The position numbers were made by a program, and so were the translations under genes. A model generated the notes under the pieces. That model did no database searches. It saw only the letters and a program-made list of their open reading frames with translations, and was not told where the DNA came from. Below are positions 1 through 12,463 of a stretch of DNA of 64,000 nt, in pieces; within the stretch, counting starts at the first letter, position 1; every line of letters begins with the position of its first letter. This DNA comes from Streptomyces aureus (GTDB lineage Bacteria; Actinomycetota; Actinomycetes; Streptomycetales; Streptomycetaceae). The DNA is taken from assembly GCF_000725495.1 (NCBI RefSeq), contig NZ_JNZD01000012.1, forward strand, positions 124,001 through 188,000, written 5' to 3'.

Positions 1-9
1 GTTCCAGGC

Positions 10-1116
10 TCATACGGGCTTCCTCACGTCGGCGCCGACCGCGTCGGCGAGGGTGGCGTACGGGCTCGTCCGCAGGCGGGCGGCGAGCCCCTTGTGGATG
101 GCGCGGCCCCAGAAGGGGCCCTCGTAGATGAAGGCGCTGTAGCCCTGGACCAGCGTGGCGCCGGCCAGGATGCGCTGCCAGGCGTCCTCGGCGTTCTCGA
201 CGCCGCCGACGCCCACCAGGGTGATCCGGTCGCCCACGCGCGCGTAGAGGCGGCGCAGGACCTCCAGGGAGCGCGCCTTGAGGGGCGCGCCGGAGAGTCC
301 GCCGGTCTCCTTCACGAGGGAGGGGTCGGACGTGAGCCCGAGCCCCTCGCGAGCGATGGTCGTGTTGGTGGCGATGATCCCGTCCAGGCCGAGTTCGACG
401 GCGAGGTCGGCGACCGCGTCCACGTCCTCGTCGGCGAGGTCGGGCGCGATCTTGACCAGGAGCGGGACGCGCCGGCCGGTGACGGAGCGGTCGGCGGCCT
501 CGCGCACGGCCGTCAGCAGCGGCCGCAGCGCCTCGGTGGCCTGGAGGTTGCGCAGGCCGGGGGTGTTCGGGGACGAGACGTTCACGACGAGGTAGTCGGC
601 GTGCCGGGCGAGGCGCTCGGTGGACTTCACGTAGTCGCCGACGGCCTCTTCCTCGGGGACCACCTTGGTCTTGCCGATGTTGACGCCGACGACGGTCCTG
701 AAGACGGGCGTACGGGCCGCCAGGCGCTCGGAGACGGCCGCGGAGCCCTCGTTGTTGAATCCCATGCGGTTGATCAGCGCGCGGTCCGAGACGAGGCGGA
801 ACAGCCGCTTCTTGGGGTTGCCGGGCTGGGGCTCGCCGGTGACCGTGCCGATCTCGATGTGGTCGAAGCCGAGCATCGCCATGCCGTCGATGGCCACGGC
901 GTTCTTGTCGAAGCCGGCCGCGAGTCCGAAGGGCCCGTGCATGCGCAGGCCGAGGGCCTCGGTGCGCAGCTCCTTGTGGCGGGGGGCGAGCGCGGCGGCG
1001 ACGAAGGTGCGCAGGACGGGGACGCGGGCGACGAGCCGGATCCAGCGGAAGGCGAGGTGGTGGGCCTGCTCCGGGTCCATCCGCTTGAAGACGAGGTCGA
1101 AGAACAGCTTGTACAT
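10..1116 (-). CDS. pyrD: Dihydroorotate dehydrogenase (quinone), class 2
   Basis: This enzyme oxidises dihydroorotate to orotate, step four of UMP synthesis, passing electrons to the quinone pool at the membrane. The 368-aa protein has the class 2 N-terminal helical extension (residues 1-40, [20 protein letters not shown]) and the FMN-barrel signatures [25 protein letters not shown] and [12 protein letters not shown]. The [11 protein letters not shown] segment carries the catalytic Ser expected of class 2 enzymes, as opposed to Cys in class 1. The ATG at 1116 has an AGAGGA ribosome site 8-10 nt upstream. It lies 96 nt downstream of carB, with a hairpin terminator between them, so it may be transcribed by read-through or from its own promoter. 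In M. tuberculosis pyrF occupies the comparable place after carB; pyrF is not visible here and may lie just outside the window. Confidence 0.96.
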   Translation of the reverse strand: MYKLFFDLVFKRMDPEQAHHLAFRWIRLVARVPVLRTFVAAALAPRHKELRTEALGLRMHGPFGLAAGFDKNAVAIDGMAMLGFDHIEIGTVTGEPQPGNPKKRLFRLVSDRALINRMGFNNEGSAAVSERLAARTPVFRTVVGVNIGKTKVVPEEEAVGDYVKSTERLARHADYLVVNVSSPNTPGLRNLQATEALRPLLTAVREAADRSVTGRRVPLLVKIAPDLADEDVDAVADLAVELGLDGIIATNTTIAREGLGLTSDPSLVKETGGLSGAPLKARSLEVLRRLYARVGDRITLVGVGGVENAEDAWQRILAGATLVQGYSAFIYEGPFWGRAIHKGLAARLRTSPYATLADAVGADVRKPV

Positions 1117-1175
1117 GATCGTGTCCTCTGAAGTGCCCGGTGGGGCGCCTCTGGAAGGGGCGGGGGGCTCATGAA

Positions 1176-1205
1176 GAGGGGGACACCGTTTCCGGTGTCC
1201 CCCTC
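1176..1205 (-). terminator. Hairpin between carB and pyrD
   Basis: A perfect 12-bp inverted repeat (arms 1176-1187 and 1194-1205, 6-nt loop) lies 8 nt after the carB stop codon on the minus strand. There is no clear U-tract, which is normal for Streptomyces. It probably ends or attenuates the pyr transcript before pyrD. Confidence 0.7.
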
Positions 1206-1212
1206 GGGGCCG

Positions 1213-4513
<3,301 letters not shown>

Positions 4514-4521
<8 letters not shown>

Positions 4522-5671
4522 GCTGGCCCTCCATCAGAGATACGAAGCGGTCGAACAGGTAGGCGGCGTCGTGCGGCCCTGCCGCCGCTTCGGGGTGGTA
4601 CTGAACGCTGAAGGCCGGCTGGTCGAGCAGGTGGAGGCCCTCCACCACGTTGTCGTTGAGGCAGACGTGGGAGACCTCGGCGCGGCCGAAGGGGGTCTGG
4701 GAGACCTCGTCGAGCGGGGCGTCGACGGCGAAGCCGTGGTTGTGCGCGGTGACCTCGACCTTGCCGGTCGTGCGGTCCTGCACCGGCTGGTTGATGCCGC
4801 GGTGGCCGTACTTCAGCTTGTACGTGCCGAAGCCGAGGGCGCGGCCGAGGATCTGGTTGCCGAAGCAGATGCCGAACAGCGGCGTCTTGCGGGCCAGGAC
4901 TTCCTTCATCACGGCGACGGGACCGTCCGCGGTCGCCGGGTCGCCGGGGCCGTTGGAGAAGAAGACGCCGTCCGGGTTGACGGCGTAGATCTCCTCGGCG
5001 GTGGCCGTGGCGGGCAGCACGTGCACCTCGATGCCGCGTTCGGCCATCCGGTGCGGGGTCATGCCCTTGATGCCGAGGTCGACGGCGGCGACGGTGAACC
5101 TCTTCGTCCCGATCGCGGGGACGACGTAGGTCTCCTTGGTGGCGACCTCGGCGGCGAGGTTCGCGCCCTTCATCTCGGGCGCCTGGCGCACCTCGGCGAG
5201 CATGGTGCCCGCGTCGGGCAGCGCGTTGCCGGAGAAGATGCCGACGCGCATGGCGCCGCGCTCACGCAGGTGGCGGGTCAGGGCGCGGGTGTCGATGCCG
5301 CTGATGCCGACGACGCCCTGGCTGCGCAGTTCCTCGTCCAGGGAGCGGCGCGAGCGCCAGTTGGAGGAGACGCGCGCGGGGTCGCGGACGACGTATCCGG
5401 AGACCCAGATCCGCTTCGACTCGGGGTCCTCGTCGTTGACGCCGGTGTTGCCGACGTGCGGGGCGGTCATCACGACGACCTGGCGGTGGTAGGAGGGGTC
5501 GGTGAGGGTCTCCTGGTAGCCGGTCATGCCGGTGGAGAACACCGCTTCGCCGAAGGTCTCCCCCACGGCCCCGTAGGAGCGGCCGCGGAAGACCCGGCCG
5601 TCCTCCAGGACGAGTACGGCGGGAAGCGCCTTTTCCTTCTGCGAGGCGTTCCCCTGAGTGGAGGTCGTCAT
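4514..5671 (-). CDS. carA: Carbamoyl-phosphate synthase small subunit (glutaminase)
   Basis: This is the glutamine-hydrolysing subunit that delivers ammonia through a tunnel to CarB. It is 385 aa. The N-terminal CPSase small domain runs from [15 protein letters not shown]; the C-terminal class I amidotransferase has the nucleophile Cys in FGICFGNQ and the His/Glu pair in VQYHPEA. A longer open frame extends upstream to 6439. The ATG at 5671 was chosen because it gives the normal N-terminus and its ATGA overlaps the stop of the upstream membrane protein gene. The 3' end overlaps carB by 8 nt. The whole segment from pyrC to carB is therefore translationally coupled. Confidence 0.96.
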
Positions 5672-6234
5672 CGTGCGCCTTCCGTTTCCGTCTTGTTGAT
5701 CATGTCGTTCAGGGTGTCGGCCCATTCGTTGTGCTCGGCCGCGCGGTCCGAGCGGAATCCGGAGTCGAGGAGCCTCTCGCCGTGCGCCCAGGTGACGACC
5801 AGGAGTCCGCCCTCGGTGAGGACCTTGCCCGCGATGCCCTTGTCGAGCCGGGCCCCGCGCAGCTGCGCGGCCGGGATGAAGAAGTCGTCCGCTCCGGGGC
5901 GTACGACGTCCAGACCCGCGTCCGTCAGGGTGAGCTCGGCCCGGCTGCGGGTGCCCAGGCCGTGCGCCACGATGCGGTCGAGCCACTGTCCGGCCGTGGT
6001 GGAGCCGTGGTAGCGGCCGCTCATGCTCAGTCTCGCCGGGCCGGGGTCTTCCGGCGCGGCAGGGAGCTCCGGCAGGTCGCCCTGGAGGGTGCCCCGCCAT
6101 TTCCAGCCCTCGCGCATCAGCCAGTAGACGAGCGCGACGAAGAGGGCGAGGCCGACGAGCCAGCCGATCCGGGCGGACCAGTCGGTCACTTCCGCGGACT
6201 TCTGGGCGGCGGCGATGGAGAGGAGAGGTGTCAC
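5668..6234 (-). CDS. Membrane protein with PH-like domain inside the pyr operon
   Basis: A 188-aa protein of unknown function with one membrane segment near the N-terminus (about residues 24-40, [18 protein letters not shown]). A soluble domain of about 140 residues follows that resembles the bacterial PH-like fold of actinobacterial pyr-operon proteins. The start is GTG at 6234, overlapping the pyrC stop by GTGA; its own TGA overlaps the carA ATG. It is thus coupled on both sides to pyrimidine enzymes. M. tuberculosis has an unrelated-looking-by-name membrane protein (Rv1382) in exactly this position between pyrC and carA, which argues for a conserved role. No catalytic residues are evident. 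A scaffold anchoring the pyrimidine enzymes near the membrane is only a guess. Confidence 0.85.
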   Translation of the reverse strand: MTPLLSIAAAQKSAEVTDWSARIGWLVGLALFVALVYWLMREGWKWRGTLQGDLPELPAAPEDPGPARLSMSGRYHGSTTAGQWLDRIVAHGLGTRSRAELTLTDAGLDVVRPGADDFFIPAAQLRGARLDKGIAGKVLTEGGLLVVTWAHGERLLDSGFRSDRAAEHNEWADTLNDMINKTETEGAR

Positions 6235-7517
6235 GCGAGCTTCCCGTCGACGAGGGTGGCCTTGCCCCGCAGCCAGGTGTGGGTGACCCGGCCCGGCAGC
6301 TCACGGCCCTCGTAGGGGGTGTTGCGGCTGCGCGAGGCGAAGCCAGCGGGGTCCACGCTCCCACGGTATGCCGTGTCGACGAGCGTGAGGTTGGCGGGCT
6401 CACCTGCCGAGACGGGGCGTCCGTGGCCGGCGGCCCCACCGATCGCGGCGGGCTTGACGGACATGCGGTCGGCGACCCCGGCCCAGTCCAGGAGCCCGGT
6501 CTCGACCATCGTCTGCTGGACGACGGACAGCGCGGTCTCCAGACCGACCATGCCCATCGCCGCGGCCGCCCACTCGCAGTCCTTGTCCTCGTGCGGGTGC
6601 GGCGCGTGGTCGGTGGCGACGATGTCGATCGTGCCGTCGGCGAGCGCCTCGCGCAGGGCCGTCACGTCGCGCTCGGTGCGCAGCGGCGGGTTGACCTTGT
6701 AGACCGGGTTGTACGAGCGCACCAGTTCGTCGGTGAGGAGCAGGTGGTGCGGGGTGACCTCGGCGGTGACGTCGATGCCGCGGGACTTGGCCCAGCGGAC
6801 GATCTCGACGCTGCCGGCGGTCGACAGGTGGCAGATGTGGACGCGCGAGCCGACGTGCTCGGCGAGCAGGACGTCCCGGGCGATGATCGACTCCTCGGCC
6901 ACCGCGGGCCAGCCGCCGAGTCCGAGTTCGGCGGAGACGACGCCCTCGTTCATCTGGGCGCCCTCGGTGAGGCGGGGCTCCTGGGCGTGCTGGGCGACGA
7001 CGCCGCCGAAGGCCTTCACGTACTCCAGCGCGCGGCGCATGATCACCGCGTCGTCGACGCACTTGCCGTCGTCGGAGAAGACGGTGACGCCGGCGGCGGA
7101 CTCGTGCATGGCGCCGAGCTCGGCGAGCTTCTTGCCCTCCAGGCCGACGGTGACGGCGCCGATGGGCTGCACGTCGCAGTAGCCGTGCTCCCGCCCGAGC
7201 CGGTAGACCTGCTCGACCACACCGGCGGTGTCGGCGACCGGGAAGGTGTTGGCCATGGCGAACACGGCGGTGAAGCCGCCGCTCGCGGCCGCGCGGGTGC
7301 CGGTCAGGACGGTCTCGGAGTCCTCGCGGCCCGGCTCGCGCAGATGCGTGTGCAGGTCGACCAGGCCCGGCAGCAGCACCTTGCCGTCGGCCTCGACGAC
7401 CTCAGCGCCCTCGGCGGACAGACCGGTGCCGACGGCCTCGATGGTCTCGCCGTCGATCAGGACGTCCTGCGGCTCGCCGCCGAGCACCCGCGCACCACGG
7501 ATAAGGATCTTGCTCAT
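6231..7517 (-). CDS. pyrC: Dihydroorotase
   Basis: A 428-aa dihydroorotase that cyclises carbamoyl aspartate to dihydroorotate. The metal-binding HxH is in [11 protein letters not shown], the catalytic Asp in VATDHAPHP, and other ligand His residues are in AQHAQEP and HICHLST. It belongs to the class I amidohydrolase type (long form, as in Gram-positives), not the short E. coli PyrC type. A longer frame reaches 7607, but the ATG at 7517 has AGGAG 7-11 nt upstream and gives the usual [11 protein letters not shown] start. That start lies 4 nt after the pyrB stop. The 3' end overlaps the PH-like membrane protein gene by GTGA. Confidence 0.96.
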   Translation of the reverse strand: MSKILIRGARVLGGEPQDVLIDGETIEAVGTGLSAEGAEVVEADGKVLLPGLVDLHTHLREPGREDSETVLTGTRAAASGGFTAVFAMANTFPVADTAGVVEQVYRLGREHGYCDVQPIGAVTVGLEGKKLAELGAMHESAAGVTVFSDDGKCVDDAVIMRRALEYVKAFGGVVAQHAQEPRLTEGAQMNEGVVSAELGLGGWPAVAEESIIARDVLLAEHVGSRVHICHLSTAGSVEIVRWAKSRGIDVTAEVTPHHLLLTDELVRSYNPVYKVNPPLRTERDVTALREALADGTIDIVATDHAPHPHEDKDCEWAAAAMGMVGLETALSVVQQTMVETGLLDWAGVADRMSVKPAAIGGAAGHGRPVSAGEPANLTLVDTAYRGSVDPAGFASRSRNTPYEGRELPGRVTHTWLRGKATLVDGKLA

Positions 7518-7521
7518 GGTC

Positions 7522-8499
7522 TTACTTCTCCTCGGTACGGGTGTGGGTGACGGCGGGCTCGTTGCCGCCCAGGAGCAGGTACAGGACGGCCATGCGGATG
7601 GAGACACCGTTGGCGACCTGCTCCACGACGGTGCACCGCTCGGAGTCGGCGACCTCGGCGGTGATCTCCATGCCGCGGACCATCGGGCCGGGGTGCATCA
7701 CGATGGCGTGCTCCGGCATTTTCGCCATGCGCTCGCCGTCGAGCCCGTAGCGACGCGAGTACTCGCGCTCGGTCGGGAAGAACGCCGCGTTCATGCGCTC
7801 GCGCTGGACGCGCAGCATCATCACGGCGTCGGACTTGGACAGGGTGCTGTCCAGGTCGTACGAGATCTCGCAGGGCCAGCTCTCCACGCCGACCGGCACC
7901 AGGGTCGGCGGGGCGACGAGGGTGACCTCCGCGCCCAGGGTGTGCAGCAGGTCGACGTTCGAACGGGCGACCCGGCTGTGCAGGACGTCGCCGACGATCG
8001 TGATGCGCTTGCCGGACAGGTCCTGGCCGAGGCCGGCGTCCCGGCCGACGAGCCGGCGGCGCATGGTGAACGCGTCGAGCAGGGCCTGGGTGGGGTGCTG
8101 GTGGGTGCCGTCGCCCGCGTTGATGACGGCCGCGTCGATCCAGTCGGAGGTGGCGAGGCGGTAGGGGGCCCCGGAGGCGCCGTGCCGGATGACGACGGCG
8201 TCGACGCCCATGGCCTCCAGGGTCTGGGCGGTGTCCTTGAGGGACTCGCCCTTGGAGACGCTCGACCCCTTGGCGGTGAAGTTGATGACGTCCGCGGACA
8301 GGCGCTTCTCGGCGGCCTCGAACGAGATCCGGGTCCGGGTCGAGTCCTCGAAGAAGAGGTTGACGATCGTGCGGCCGCGCAGGGTCGGCAGCTTCTTGAT
8401 CGGCCGGTCGGCGACCCGGGCCATCTCCTCGGCGGTGTCGAGGATCAGGACGGCGTCGTCGCGGGTGAGGTCGGCGGCCGAGATGAGATGACGCTGCAT
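7522..8499 (-). CDS. pyrB: Aspartate carbamoyltransferase catalytic subunit
   Basis: A 325-aa enzyme that condenses carbamoyl phosphate with aspartate, the committed step. The carbamoyl-phosphate loop [13 protein letters not shown] and the [10 protein letters not shown] motif are both intact. No pyrI regulatory subunit gene is nearby, as in other Actinobacteria, where PyrB acts without it. The ATG at 8499 follows pyrR after 82 nt, and the downstream gene pyrC begins 4 nt after its TAA. In the non-PyrI types control is mainly at expression, here presumably through the pyrR leader. Confidence 0.97.
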   Translation of the reverse strand: MQRHLISAADLTRDDAVLILDTAEEMARVADRPIKKLPTLRGRTIVNLFFEDSTRTRISFEAAEKRLSADVINFTAKGSSVSKGESLKDTAQTLEAMGVDAVVIRHGASGAPYRLATSDWIDAAVINAGDGTHQHPTQALLDAFTMRRRLVGRDAGLGQDLSGKRITIVGDVLHSRVARSNVDLLHTLGAEVTLVAPPTLVPVGVESWPCEISYDLDSTLSKSDAVMMLRVQRERMNAAFFPTEREYSRRYGLDGERMAKMPEHAIVMHPGPMVRGMEITAEVADSERCTVVEQVANGVSIRMAVLYLLLGGNEPAVTHTRTEEK

Positions 8500-8581
8500 C
8501 TGTCAGGCTCCGTAAGGAAGTTCAGGGAGGATTCGGGCATGCGGGTGCGCTGGTGGGCACGTCACGGCGCGGGCCGGAGTG

Positions 8582-9206
<625 letters not shown>

Positions 9207-9210
9207 GATC

Positions 9211-9239
9211 ATTAAAGGACGTCGGATTTGCGCCATCAA
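9211..9239 (-). promoter_or_regulatory. Candidate pyr operon promoter
   Basis: Minus strand TTGATG (9234-9239), 17-nt spacer, TTTAAT (9211-9216): close to the vegetative consensus with ideal spacing. The predicted start near 9204 would fall at the first bases of the PyrR loop. Either the true start is a few bases upstream, or this is not the only promoter. Confidence 0.5.
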
Positions 9240-9327
9240 CGGTACCAGCCCGGCAACACTGCTGATCACATCGGTTTGAGCCACCCTTGCGTCACGCCCG
9301 TCCACCACCGGTCGAAAATCCTTCGGC

Positions 9328-9357
9328 TTGACGGGGGAGAGTAACGCTGCGTAACCT
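9328..9357 (+). promoter_or_regulatory. Candidate bldD promoter
   Basis: TTGACG (9328-9333), 18-nt spacer, TAACCT (9352-9357). The predicted start near 9364 leaves a leader of about 55 nt. Both BldD boxes overlap or abut the -10 region, as expected for autorepression. Confidence 0.5.
9342..9355 (+). promoter_or_regulatory. BldD box 1 (perfect palindromic match)
   Basis: The sequence TAACGCTGCGTAAC fits the published BldD consensus TNACNCWGNGTNAN at every defined position. It overlaps the spacer and -10 of the bldD promoter. BldD autoregulation is established in S. coelicolor. Confidence 0.8.
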
Positions 9358-9370
9358 CACAGTGAGTCAC
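9357..9370 (+). promoter_or_regulatory. BldD box 2 (one mismatch)
   Basis: TCACAGTGAGTCAC fits TNACNCWGNGTNAN with a single mismatch (G for C at position 6). It lies exactly 15 bp downstream of box 1, placing the two sites about 1.5 helical turns apart. Confidence 0.65.
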
Positions 9371-9417
9371 CAGCCGCGCGGCGGAGCCGCACGTTGATAC
9401 AGCGTCCGGGGAGCTAT

Positions 9418-9918
9418 ATGTCCAGCGAATACGCCAAACAACTCGGGGCCAAGCTCCGCGCCATCCGCACCCAGCAGGGCCTTTCCCTCCATGGCGTCGA
9501 GGAGAAGTCGCAGGGCCGCTGGAAGGCGGTCGTGGTCGGTTCGTACGAGCGCGGCGACCGCGCCGTGACCGTGCAGCGTCTCGCCGAGCTCGCGGACTTC
9601 TACGGGGTTCCGGTCCAGGAGCTGCTTCCGGGCACCACCCCGGGCGGGGCCGCCGAGCCGCCGCCGAAGCTGGTCCTCGACCTCGAGCGTCTCGCGCACG
9701 TGCCGGCCGAGAAGGCGGGCCCGCTCCAGCGCTACGCGGCGACGATCCAGTCGCAGCGCGGGGACTACAACGGCAAGGTGCTGTCGATCCGCCAGGACGA
9801 CCTGCGCACCCTCGCCGTGATCTACGACCAGTCCCCCTCGGTCCTGACCGAGCAGCTGATCAGCTGGGGCGTCCTGGACGCGGACGCGCGCCGCGCGGTC
9901 GCCCACGACGAGGGCTGA
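9418..9918 (+). CDS. bldD: BldD developmental master repressor (c-di-GMP effector)
   Basis: A 166-aa DNA-binding protein that represses sporulation genes during vegetative growth of Streptomyces. It dimerises when tetrameric cyclic di-GMP binds its C-terminal domain. The N-terminal XRE-type helix-turn-helix spans about residues 5-70. The c-di-GMP signature RGD(x8)RQDD is intact at residues 114-116 and 125-128. An in-frame ATG lies 24 nt upstream, but the ATG at 9418 gives the known MSSEYAKQLGAKL start and has GGGGAG 4 nt upstream. The gene stands alone on the plus strand, divergent from pyrR, and ends at a long hairpin. Two BldD boxes in its promoter indicate autorepression. Confidence 0.98.
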   Translation: MSSEYAKQLGAKLRAIRTQQGLSLHGVEEKSQGRWKAVVVGSYERGDRAVTVQRLAELADFYGVPVQELLPGTTPGGAAEPPPKLVLDLERLAHVPAEKAGPLQRYAATIQSQRGDYNGKVLSIRQDDLRTLAVIYDQSPSVLTEQLISWGVLDADARRAVAHDEG

Positions 9919-9947
9919 ATCGCCTGAGGACAGCTCAGCAGAAACGT

Positions 9948-9993
9948 GCCGCCGGGGTGGCCGGAACCTGATGGTTCCGGCCACCCCGGCGGC
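9948..9993 (+). terminator. bldD terminator, perfect 21-bp stem
   Basis: Arms 9948-9968 and 9973-9993 are perfectly complementary with a TGAT loop, 29 nt after the bldD stop. No U-tract follows. Confidence 0.85.
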
Positions 9994-10025
9994 CGTCTGC
10001 GGGCCTCCCGAGGCTCCCGGGTACA

Positions 10026-10075
10026 GGAACGCCGGAGGGCCCGCAGCGATCACGCTGCGGGCCCTCCGGCGTTCC
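10026..10075 (-). terminator. nusB terminator, perfect 23-bp stem
   Basis: Arms 10026-10048 and 10053-10075 are perfectly complementary with a 4-nt loop, and GTAC/GTAC can extend the stem past one bulged base. It lies 36 nt beyond the nusB stop on the minus strand and faces the bldD hairpin. Confidence 0.85.
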
Positions 10076-10111
10076 GTACGCCCCCTCGGGGCCGTACGGC
10101 CGGGCTGTCGG

Positions 10112-10546
10112 TCAGTCCTCGTCGCGGCGGAGCGAGGGCTTCAGGTCCTTCAGCCGGCCCAGCAGGCCGTTCACGAACGAGGGCGACTCGTCCGTGGAGA
10201 ACTCCTTGGCCAGCTGCACCGCCTCGTCGAGCACGACGGCGTCCGGGGTCTCGTCGACCCAGATCAGCTCGTAGGCGCCGAGGCGCAGGATGTTGCGGTC
10301 GACGACCGGCATCCTGTCCAGCGTCCAGCCCACGGCGTACTGCGCGATGAGCTCGTCGATGCGCCGCGCCTTGGCGGCGTAGCCCTCGACCAGTTCCATC
10401 GTGTATTCGCTGACCGGCGGCTGCCGGGTGTCGGACCGGGAGTGCCGGATCCAGTCCGCGAGGACCGTCAGGACGTCCACACCGCGCTGGTCGCCCTCGA
10501 AGAGGATCTGGAAGGCGCGCTTGCGGGCCGTGTTGCGGGCAGCCAC
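10112..10546 (-). CDS. nusB: Transcription antitermination factor NusB
   Basis: A 144-aa all-helical protein that binds boxA RNA with NusE/S10 and promotes antitermination in rRNA operons. The family start ARNTARKRAFQILFEGDQRG and the C-terminal VLDEAVQLAKEF and FVNGLLGRL motifs are present. The GTG start at 10546 lies 2 nt after the efp stop, so the two genes are surely cotranscribed. The efp-nusB pair is common in Gram-positive bacteria. Length is typical. It ends the long minus-strand run that begins at 23448. Confidence 0.97.
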   Translation of the reverse strand: MAARNTARKRAFQILFEGDQRGVDVLTVLADWIRHSRSDTRQPPVSEYTMELVEGYAAKARRIDELIAQYAVGWTLDRMPVVDRNILRLGAYELIWVDETPDAVVLDEAVQLAKEFSTDESPSFVNGLLGRLKDLKPSLRRDED

Positions 10547-10548
10547 GG

Positions 10549-11115
10549 TTAGCTGTTCACCCGGCCGAGGTAGTCGCTGGTGCGGGTGTCGACCTTGATC
10601 TTCTCACCGGTGGTGATGAAGAGCGGGACCTGGATCTGGTGACCGGTCTCCAGGGTGGCGGGCTTGGTGCCACCGGTGGAGCGGTCGCCCTGGACGCCCG
10701 GCTCGGTCTCCTGGACGACCAGTTCGACGGCGGCCGGCAGCTCGACGAAGAGCACCGATCCCTCGTGCTGGGCGACGGTGGCCGTGAAGCCCTCGATCAG
10801 GAAGTTGGCGGCGTCGGCGACGGCCTTGCGGTCGACCATGAGCTGGTCGTACGTCTCCATGTCCATGAAGACGAAGTACTCGCCGTCCATGTACGAGAAC
10901 TGCATGTCGCGCTTGTCGATCGTGGCCGTCTCGACCTTGACGCCGGCGTTGAACGTCTTGTCGACGACCTTGCCGGAGAGCACGTTCTTCAGCTTGGTGC
11001 GCACGAAGGCCGGGCCCTTGCCGGGCTTGACGTGCTGGAACTCGACGACGGACCAGAGCTGGCCTCCGTCGAGCTTGAGCACCAGGCCGTTCTTGAGGTC
11101 GTTCGTGGAAGCCAC
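10549..11115 (-). CDS. efp: Elongation factor P
   Basis: A 188-aa EF-P that binds between the P and E sites and rescues ribosomes stalled at polyproline. Three OB-like domains are evident. The tip loop reads [10 protein letters not shown] with Lys33: this is the palindromic PGKGP loop of the actinobacterial subfamily, reported to work with an unmodified lysine, and no modification enzyme gene is nearby. The C-terminus carries the family motif YLGRV. The GTG start at 11115 has AGGAGA about 8 nt upstream. An M24 peptidase homologue lies 59 nt upstream; a peptidase P homologue next to efp is also seen in Bacillus. Confidence 0.97.
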   Translation of the reverse strand: MASTNDLKNGLVLKLDGGQLWSVVEFQHVKPGKGPAFVRTKLKNVLSGKVVDKTFNAGVKVETATIDKRDMQFSYMDGEYFVFMDMETYDQLMVDRKAVADAANFLIEGFTATVAQHEGSVLFVELPAAVELVVQETEPGVQGDRSTGGTKPATLETGHQIQVPLFITTGEKIKVDTRTSDYLGRVNS

Positions 11116-11174
11116 GGTTGCGGAATCTCCTGGACTGACGTGGACGACCCCGGCGCTCGCGCGCGGCCCGGAGG

Positions 11175-12281
11175 CTAGAGCGCGAGCAGTTCCTTGGTCG
11201 TGATGGTGAGTAGCTCGGGTCCGCCGTCCGCCTCAGGGCGTACGACGAGCGTGTCATCGATCCGGACACCGCCCCGGCCCGGGAGGTGGACCCCCGGTTC
11301 GACGGTGACCGGCACGCAAGCGTCCAGTTTACCCATGGCCGCGGGGGCTAGCTGCGGGTCCTCGTCGATTTCGAGCCCGACACCGTGCCCCGTCAGCGGT
11401 GGAAGGCCTTCCGTATGGCCTCCGGAGTCCAGTACCTGGCGGGCCTCGCGGTCCACGTCACGGTAGGCGGCACCGGGTGCCAGCGCCTCCCGTCCGGCCC
11501 GCTGGGCGGCGAAGACGAGGTCGTACAGCTCGATCTGCCAGTCGGCCGGAGACGTGCCGATCACGAACGTGCGGCCGATCTCGCAGCGGTAGCCGCGGTA
11601 GGTCGCGCCGAGGCAGACGGAGAGGAAGTCGCCCTCCTCGACACGCCGGTCGCTGGGCCGGTGGCCGCGGCGTCCGGAGTTCGGCCCGGTGCCGACCGAG
11701 GTCGCGAAGGCCGGGCCGTCGGCGCCGTGGTCGACGAGCCGGCGTTCCAGCTCCAGGGCGAGATGGCGTTCGGTGCGGCCGACGAGGATCGACTCCAGGA
11801 GCTCGCCGAGGGCCTGGTCGGCGATCTCGGCCCCGATCCGCAGGGCGGAGATCTCCTCCTCGTCCTTGATCACCCGCAGCTGCTCCACCGCGCCGCCCAG
11901 GTCGGCCAGGCGCAGGCCCGGGGCGACGGAGCCGAGGGCGCGGTGCCGGCTGACGGTCAGATGGTGCTCCTCGACGGCGAGGGAGTCGGCGCCCCGCTCG
12001 GCCGCGAGGCCGGCCGCGGCGACGGCCGCATCACCTCCGGGGCGGGGCAGCACCCGGACCTCCAGCGCCTCGTCCGGGCGCCCTTCCGCGGCTTCGCCGG
12101 ACGGCGGTCCGCCGCACAGCAACAGGTCCTCGTCGCCGCCGAGCAGGAGCACGGCGCCGAGCGGCGCGGCTCCCGCGAGATACCTCACGTTGGCGGGACG
12201 GGTGACGAGCGCCGCCGCGCTGCCGCCCGCCGCACAGCGCTCCCGGAGCCGCTCTCTGCGGGTCGCGTACACCTCTGGCAT
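11175..12281 (-). CDS. M24-family (aminopeptidase P-like) protein with altered active site
   Basis: A 368-aa protein with the creatinase N-terminal domain (about 1-135) and pita-bread M24 domain (about 140-368). It looks like an Xaa-Pro peptidase by architecture, but key residues differ. The first metal Asp is Cys223 ([11 protein letters not shown]), the second is Glu234 (RCEIGRT) and the final Glu is Asp342 (RIDD). The proton-shuttle His of the usual VHE is Asp306 (LEIDED). His299 (GHGVG) and Glu328 (VEPG) are kept. It could be a pseudo-peptidase or use another metal. A longer name such as pepQ/pepP would overstate the evidence. The gene sits 59 nt before efp in the same direction, on the same transcript if no promoter intervenes. 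The start is ATG at 12281. Confidence 0.85.
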   Translation of the reverse strand: MPEVYATRRERLRERCAAGGSAAALVTRPANVRYLAGAAPLGAVLLLGGDEDLLLCGGPPSGEAAEGRPDEALEVRVLPRPGGDAAVAAAGLAAERGADSLAVEEHHLTVSRHRALGSVAPGLRLADLGGAVEQLRVIKDEEEISALRIGAEIADQALGELLESILVGRTERHLALELERRLVDHGADGPAFATSVGTGPNSGRRGHRPSDRRVEEGDFLSVCLGATYRGYRCEIGRTFVIGTSPADWQIELYDLVFAAQRAGREALAPGAAYRDVDREARQVLDSGGHTEGLPPLTGHGVGLEIDEDPQLAPAAMGKLDACVPVTVEPGVHLPGRGGVRIDDTLVVRPEADGGPELLTITTKELLAL

Positions 12282-12371
12282 GAACCGAGCCTACGAGCGC
12301 CGCCGGGATGTCGCCGTTCCAGAGGGCCGGACGGGTGGCCCGCCGTCCGGGGGACACCGGACCGGGCACCC

Positions 12372-12394
12372 GAGGCCCCGCCGTCGGGGCCCTC
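12372..12394 (-). terminator. Possible terminator after the Pro-rich ATPase gene
   Basis: GGCCCCG (12374-12380) pairs with CGGGGCC (12385-12391) around a 4-nt loop, with partial extension outward. It lies 73 nt beyond the stop of the ATPase gene on the minus strand. The stem is short, so the call is weak. Confidence 0.3.
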
Positions 12395-12463
12395 TCCCGG
12401 GACCGGCCCCTCCGTCGAGAGGAGCGGCCGGGGCGTCTCGGACCGGTCGAGGAGTGAGACGTC

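Noticed and set aside
9411..9420. Upstream ATG at 9394 as bldD start
   Set aside because: The ATG at 9418 has the ribosome site and gives the known BldD N-terminus.
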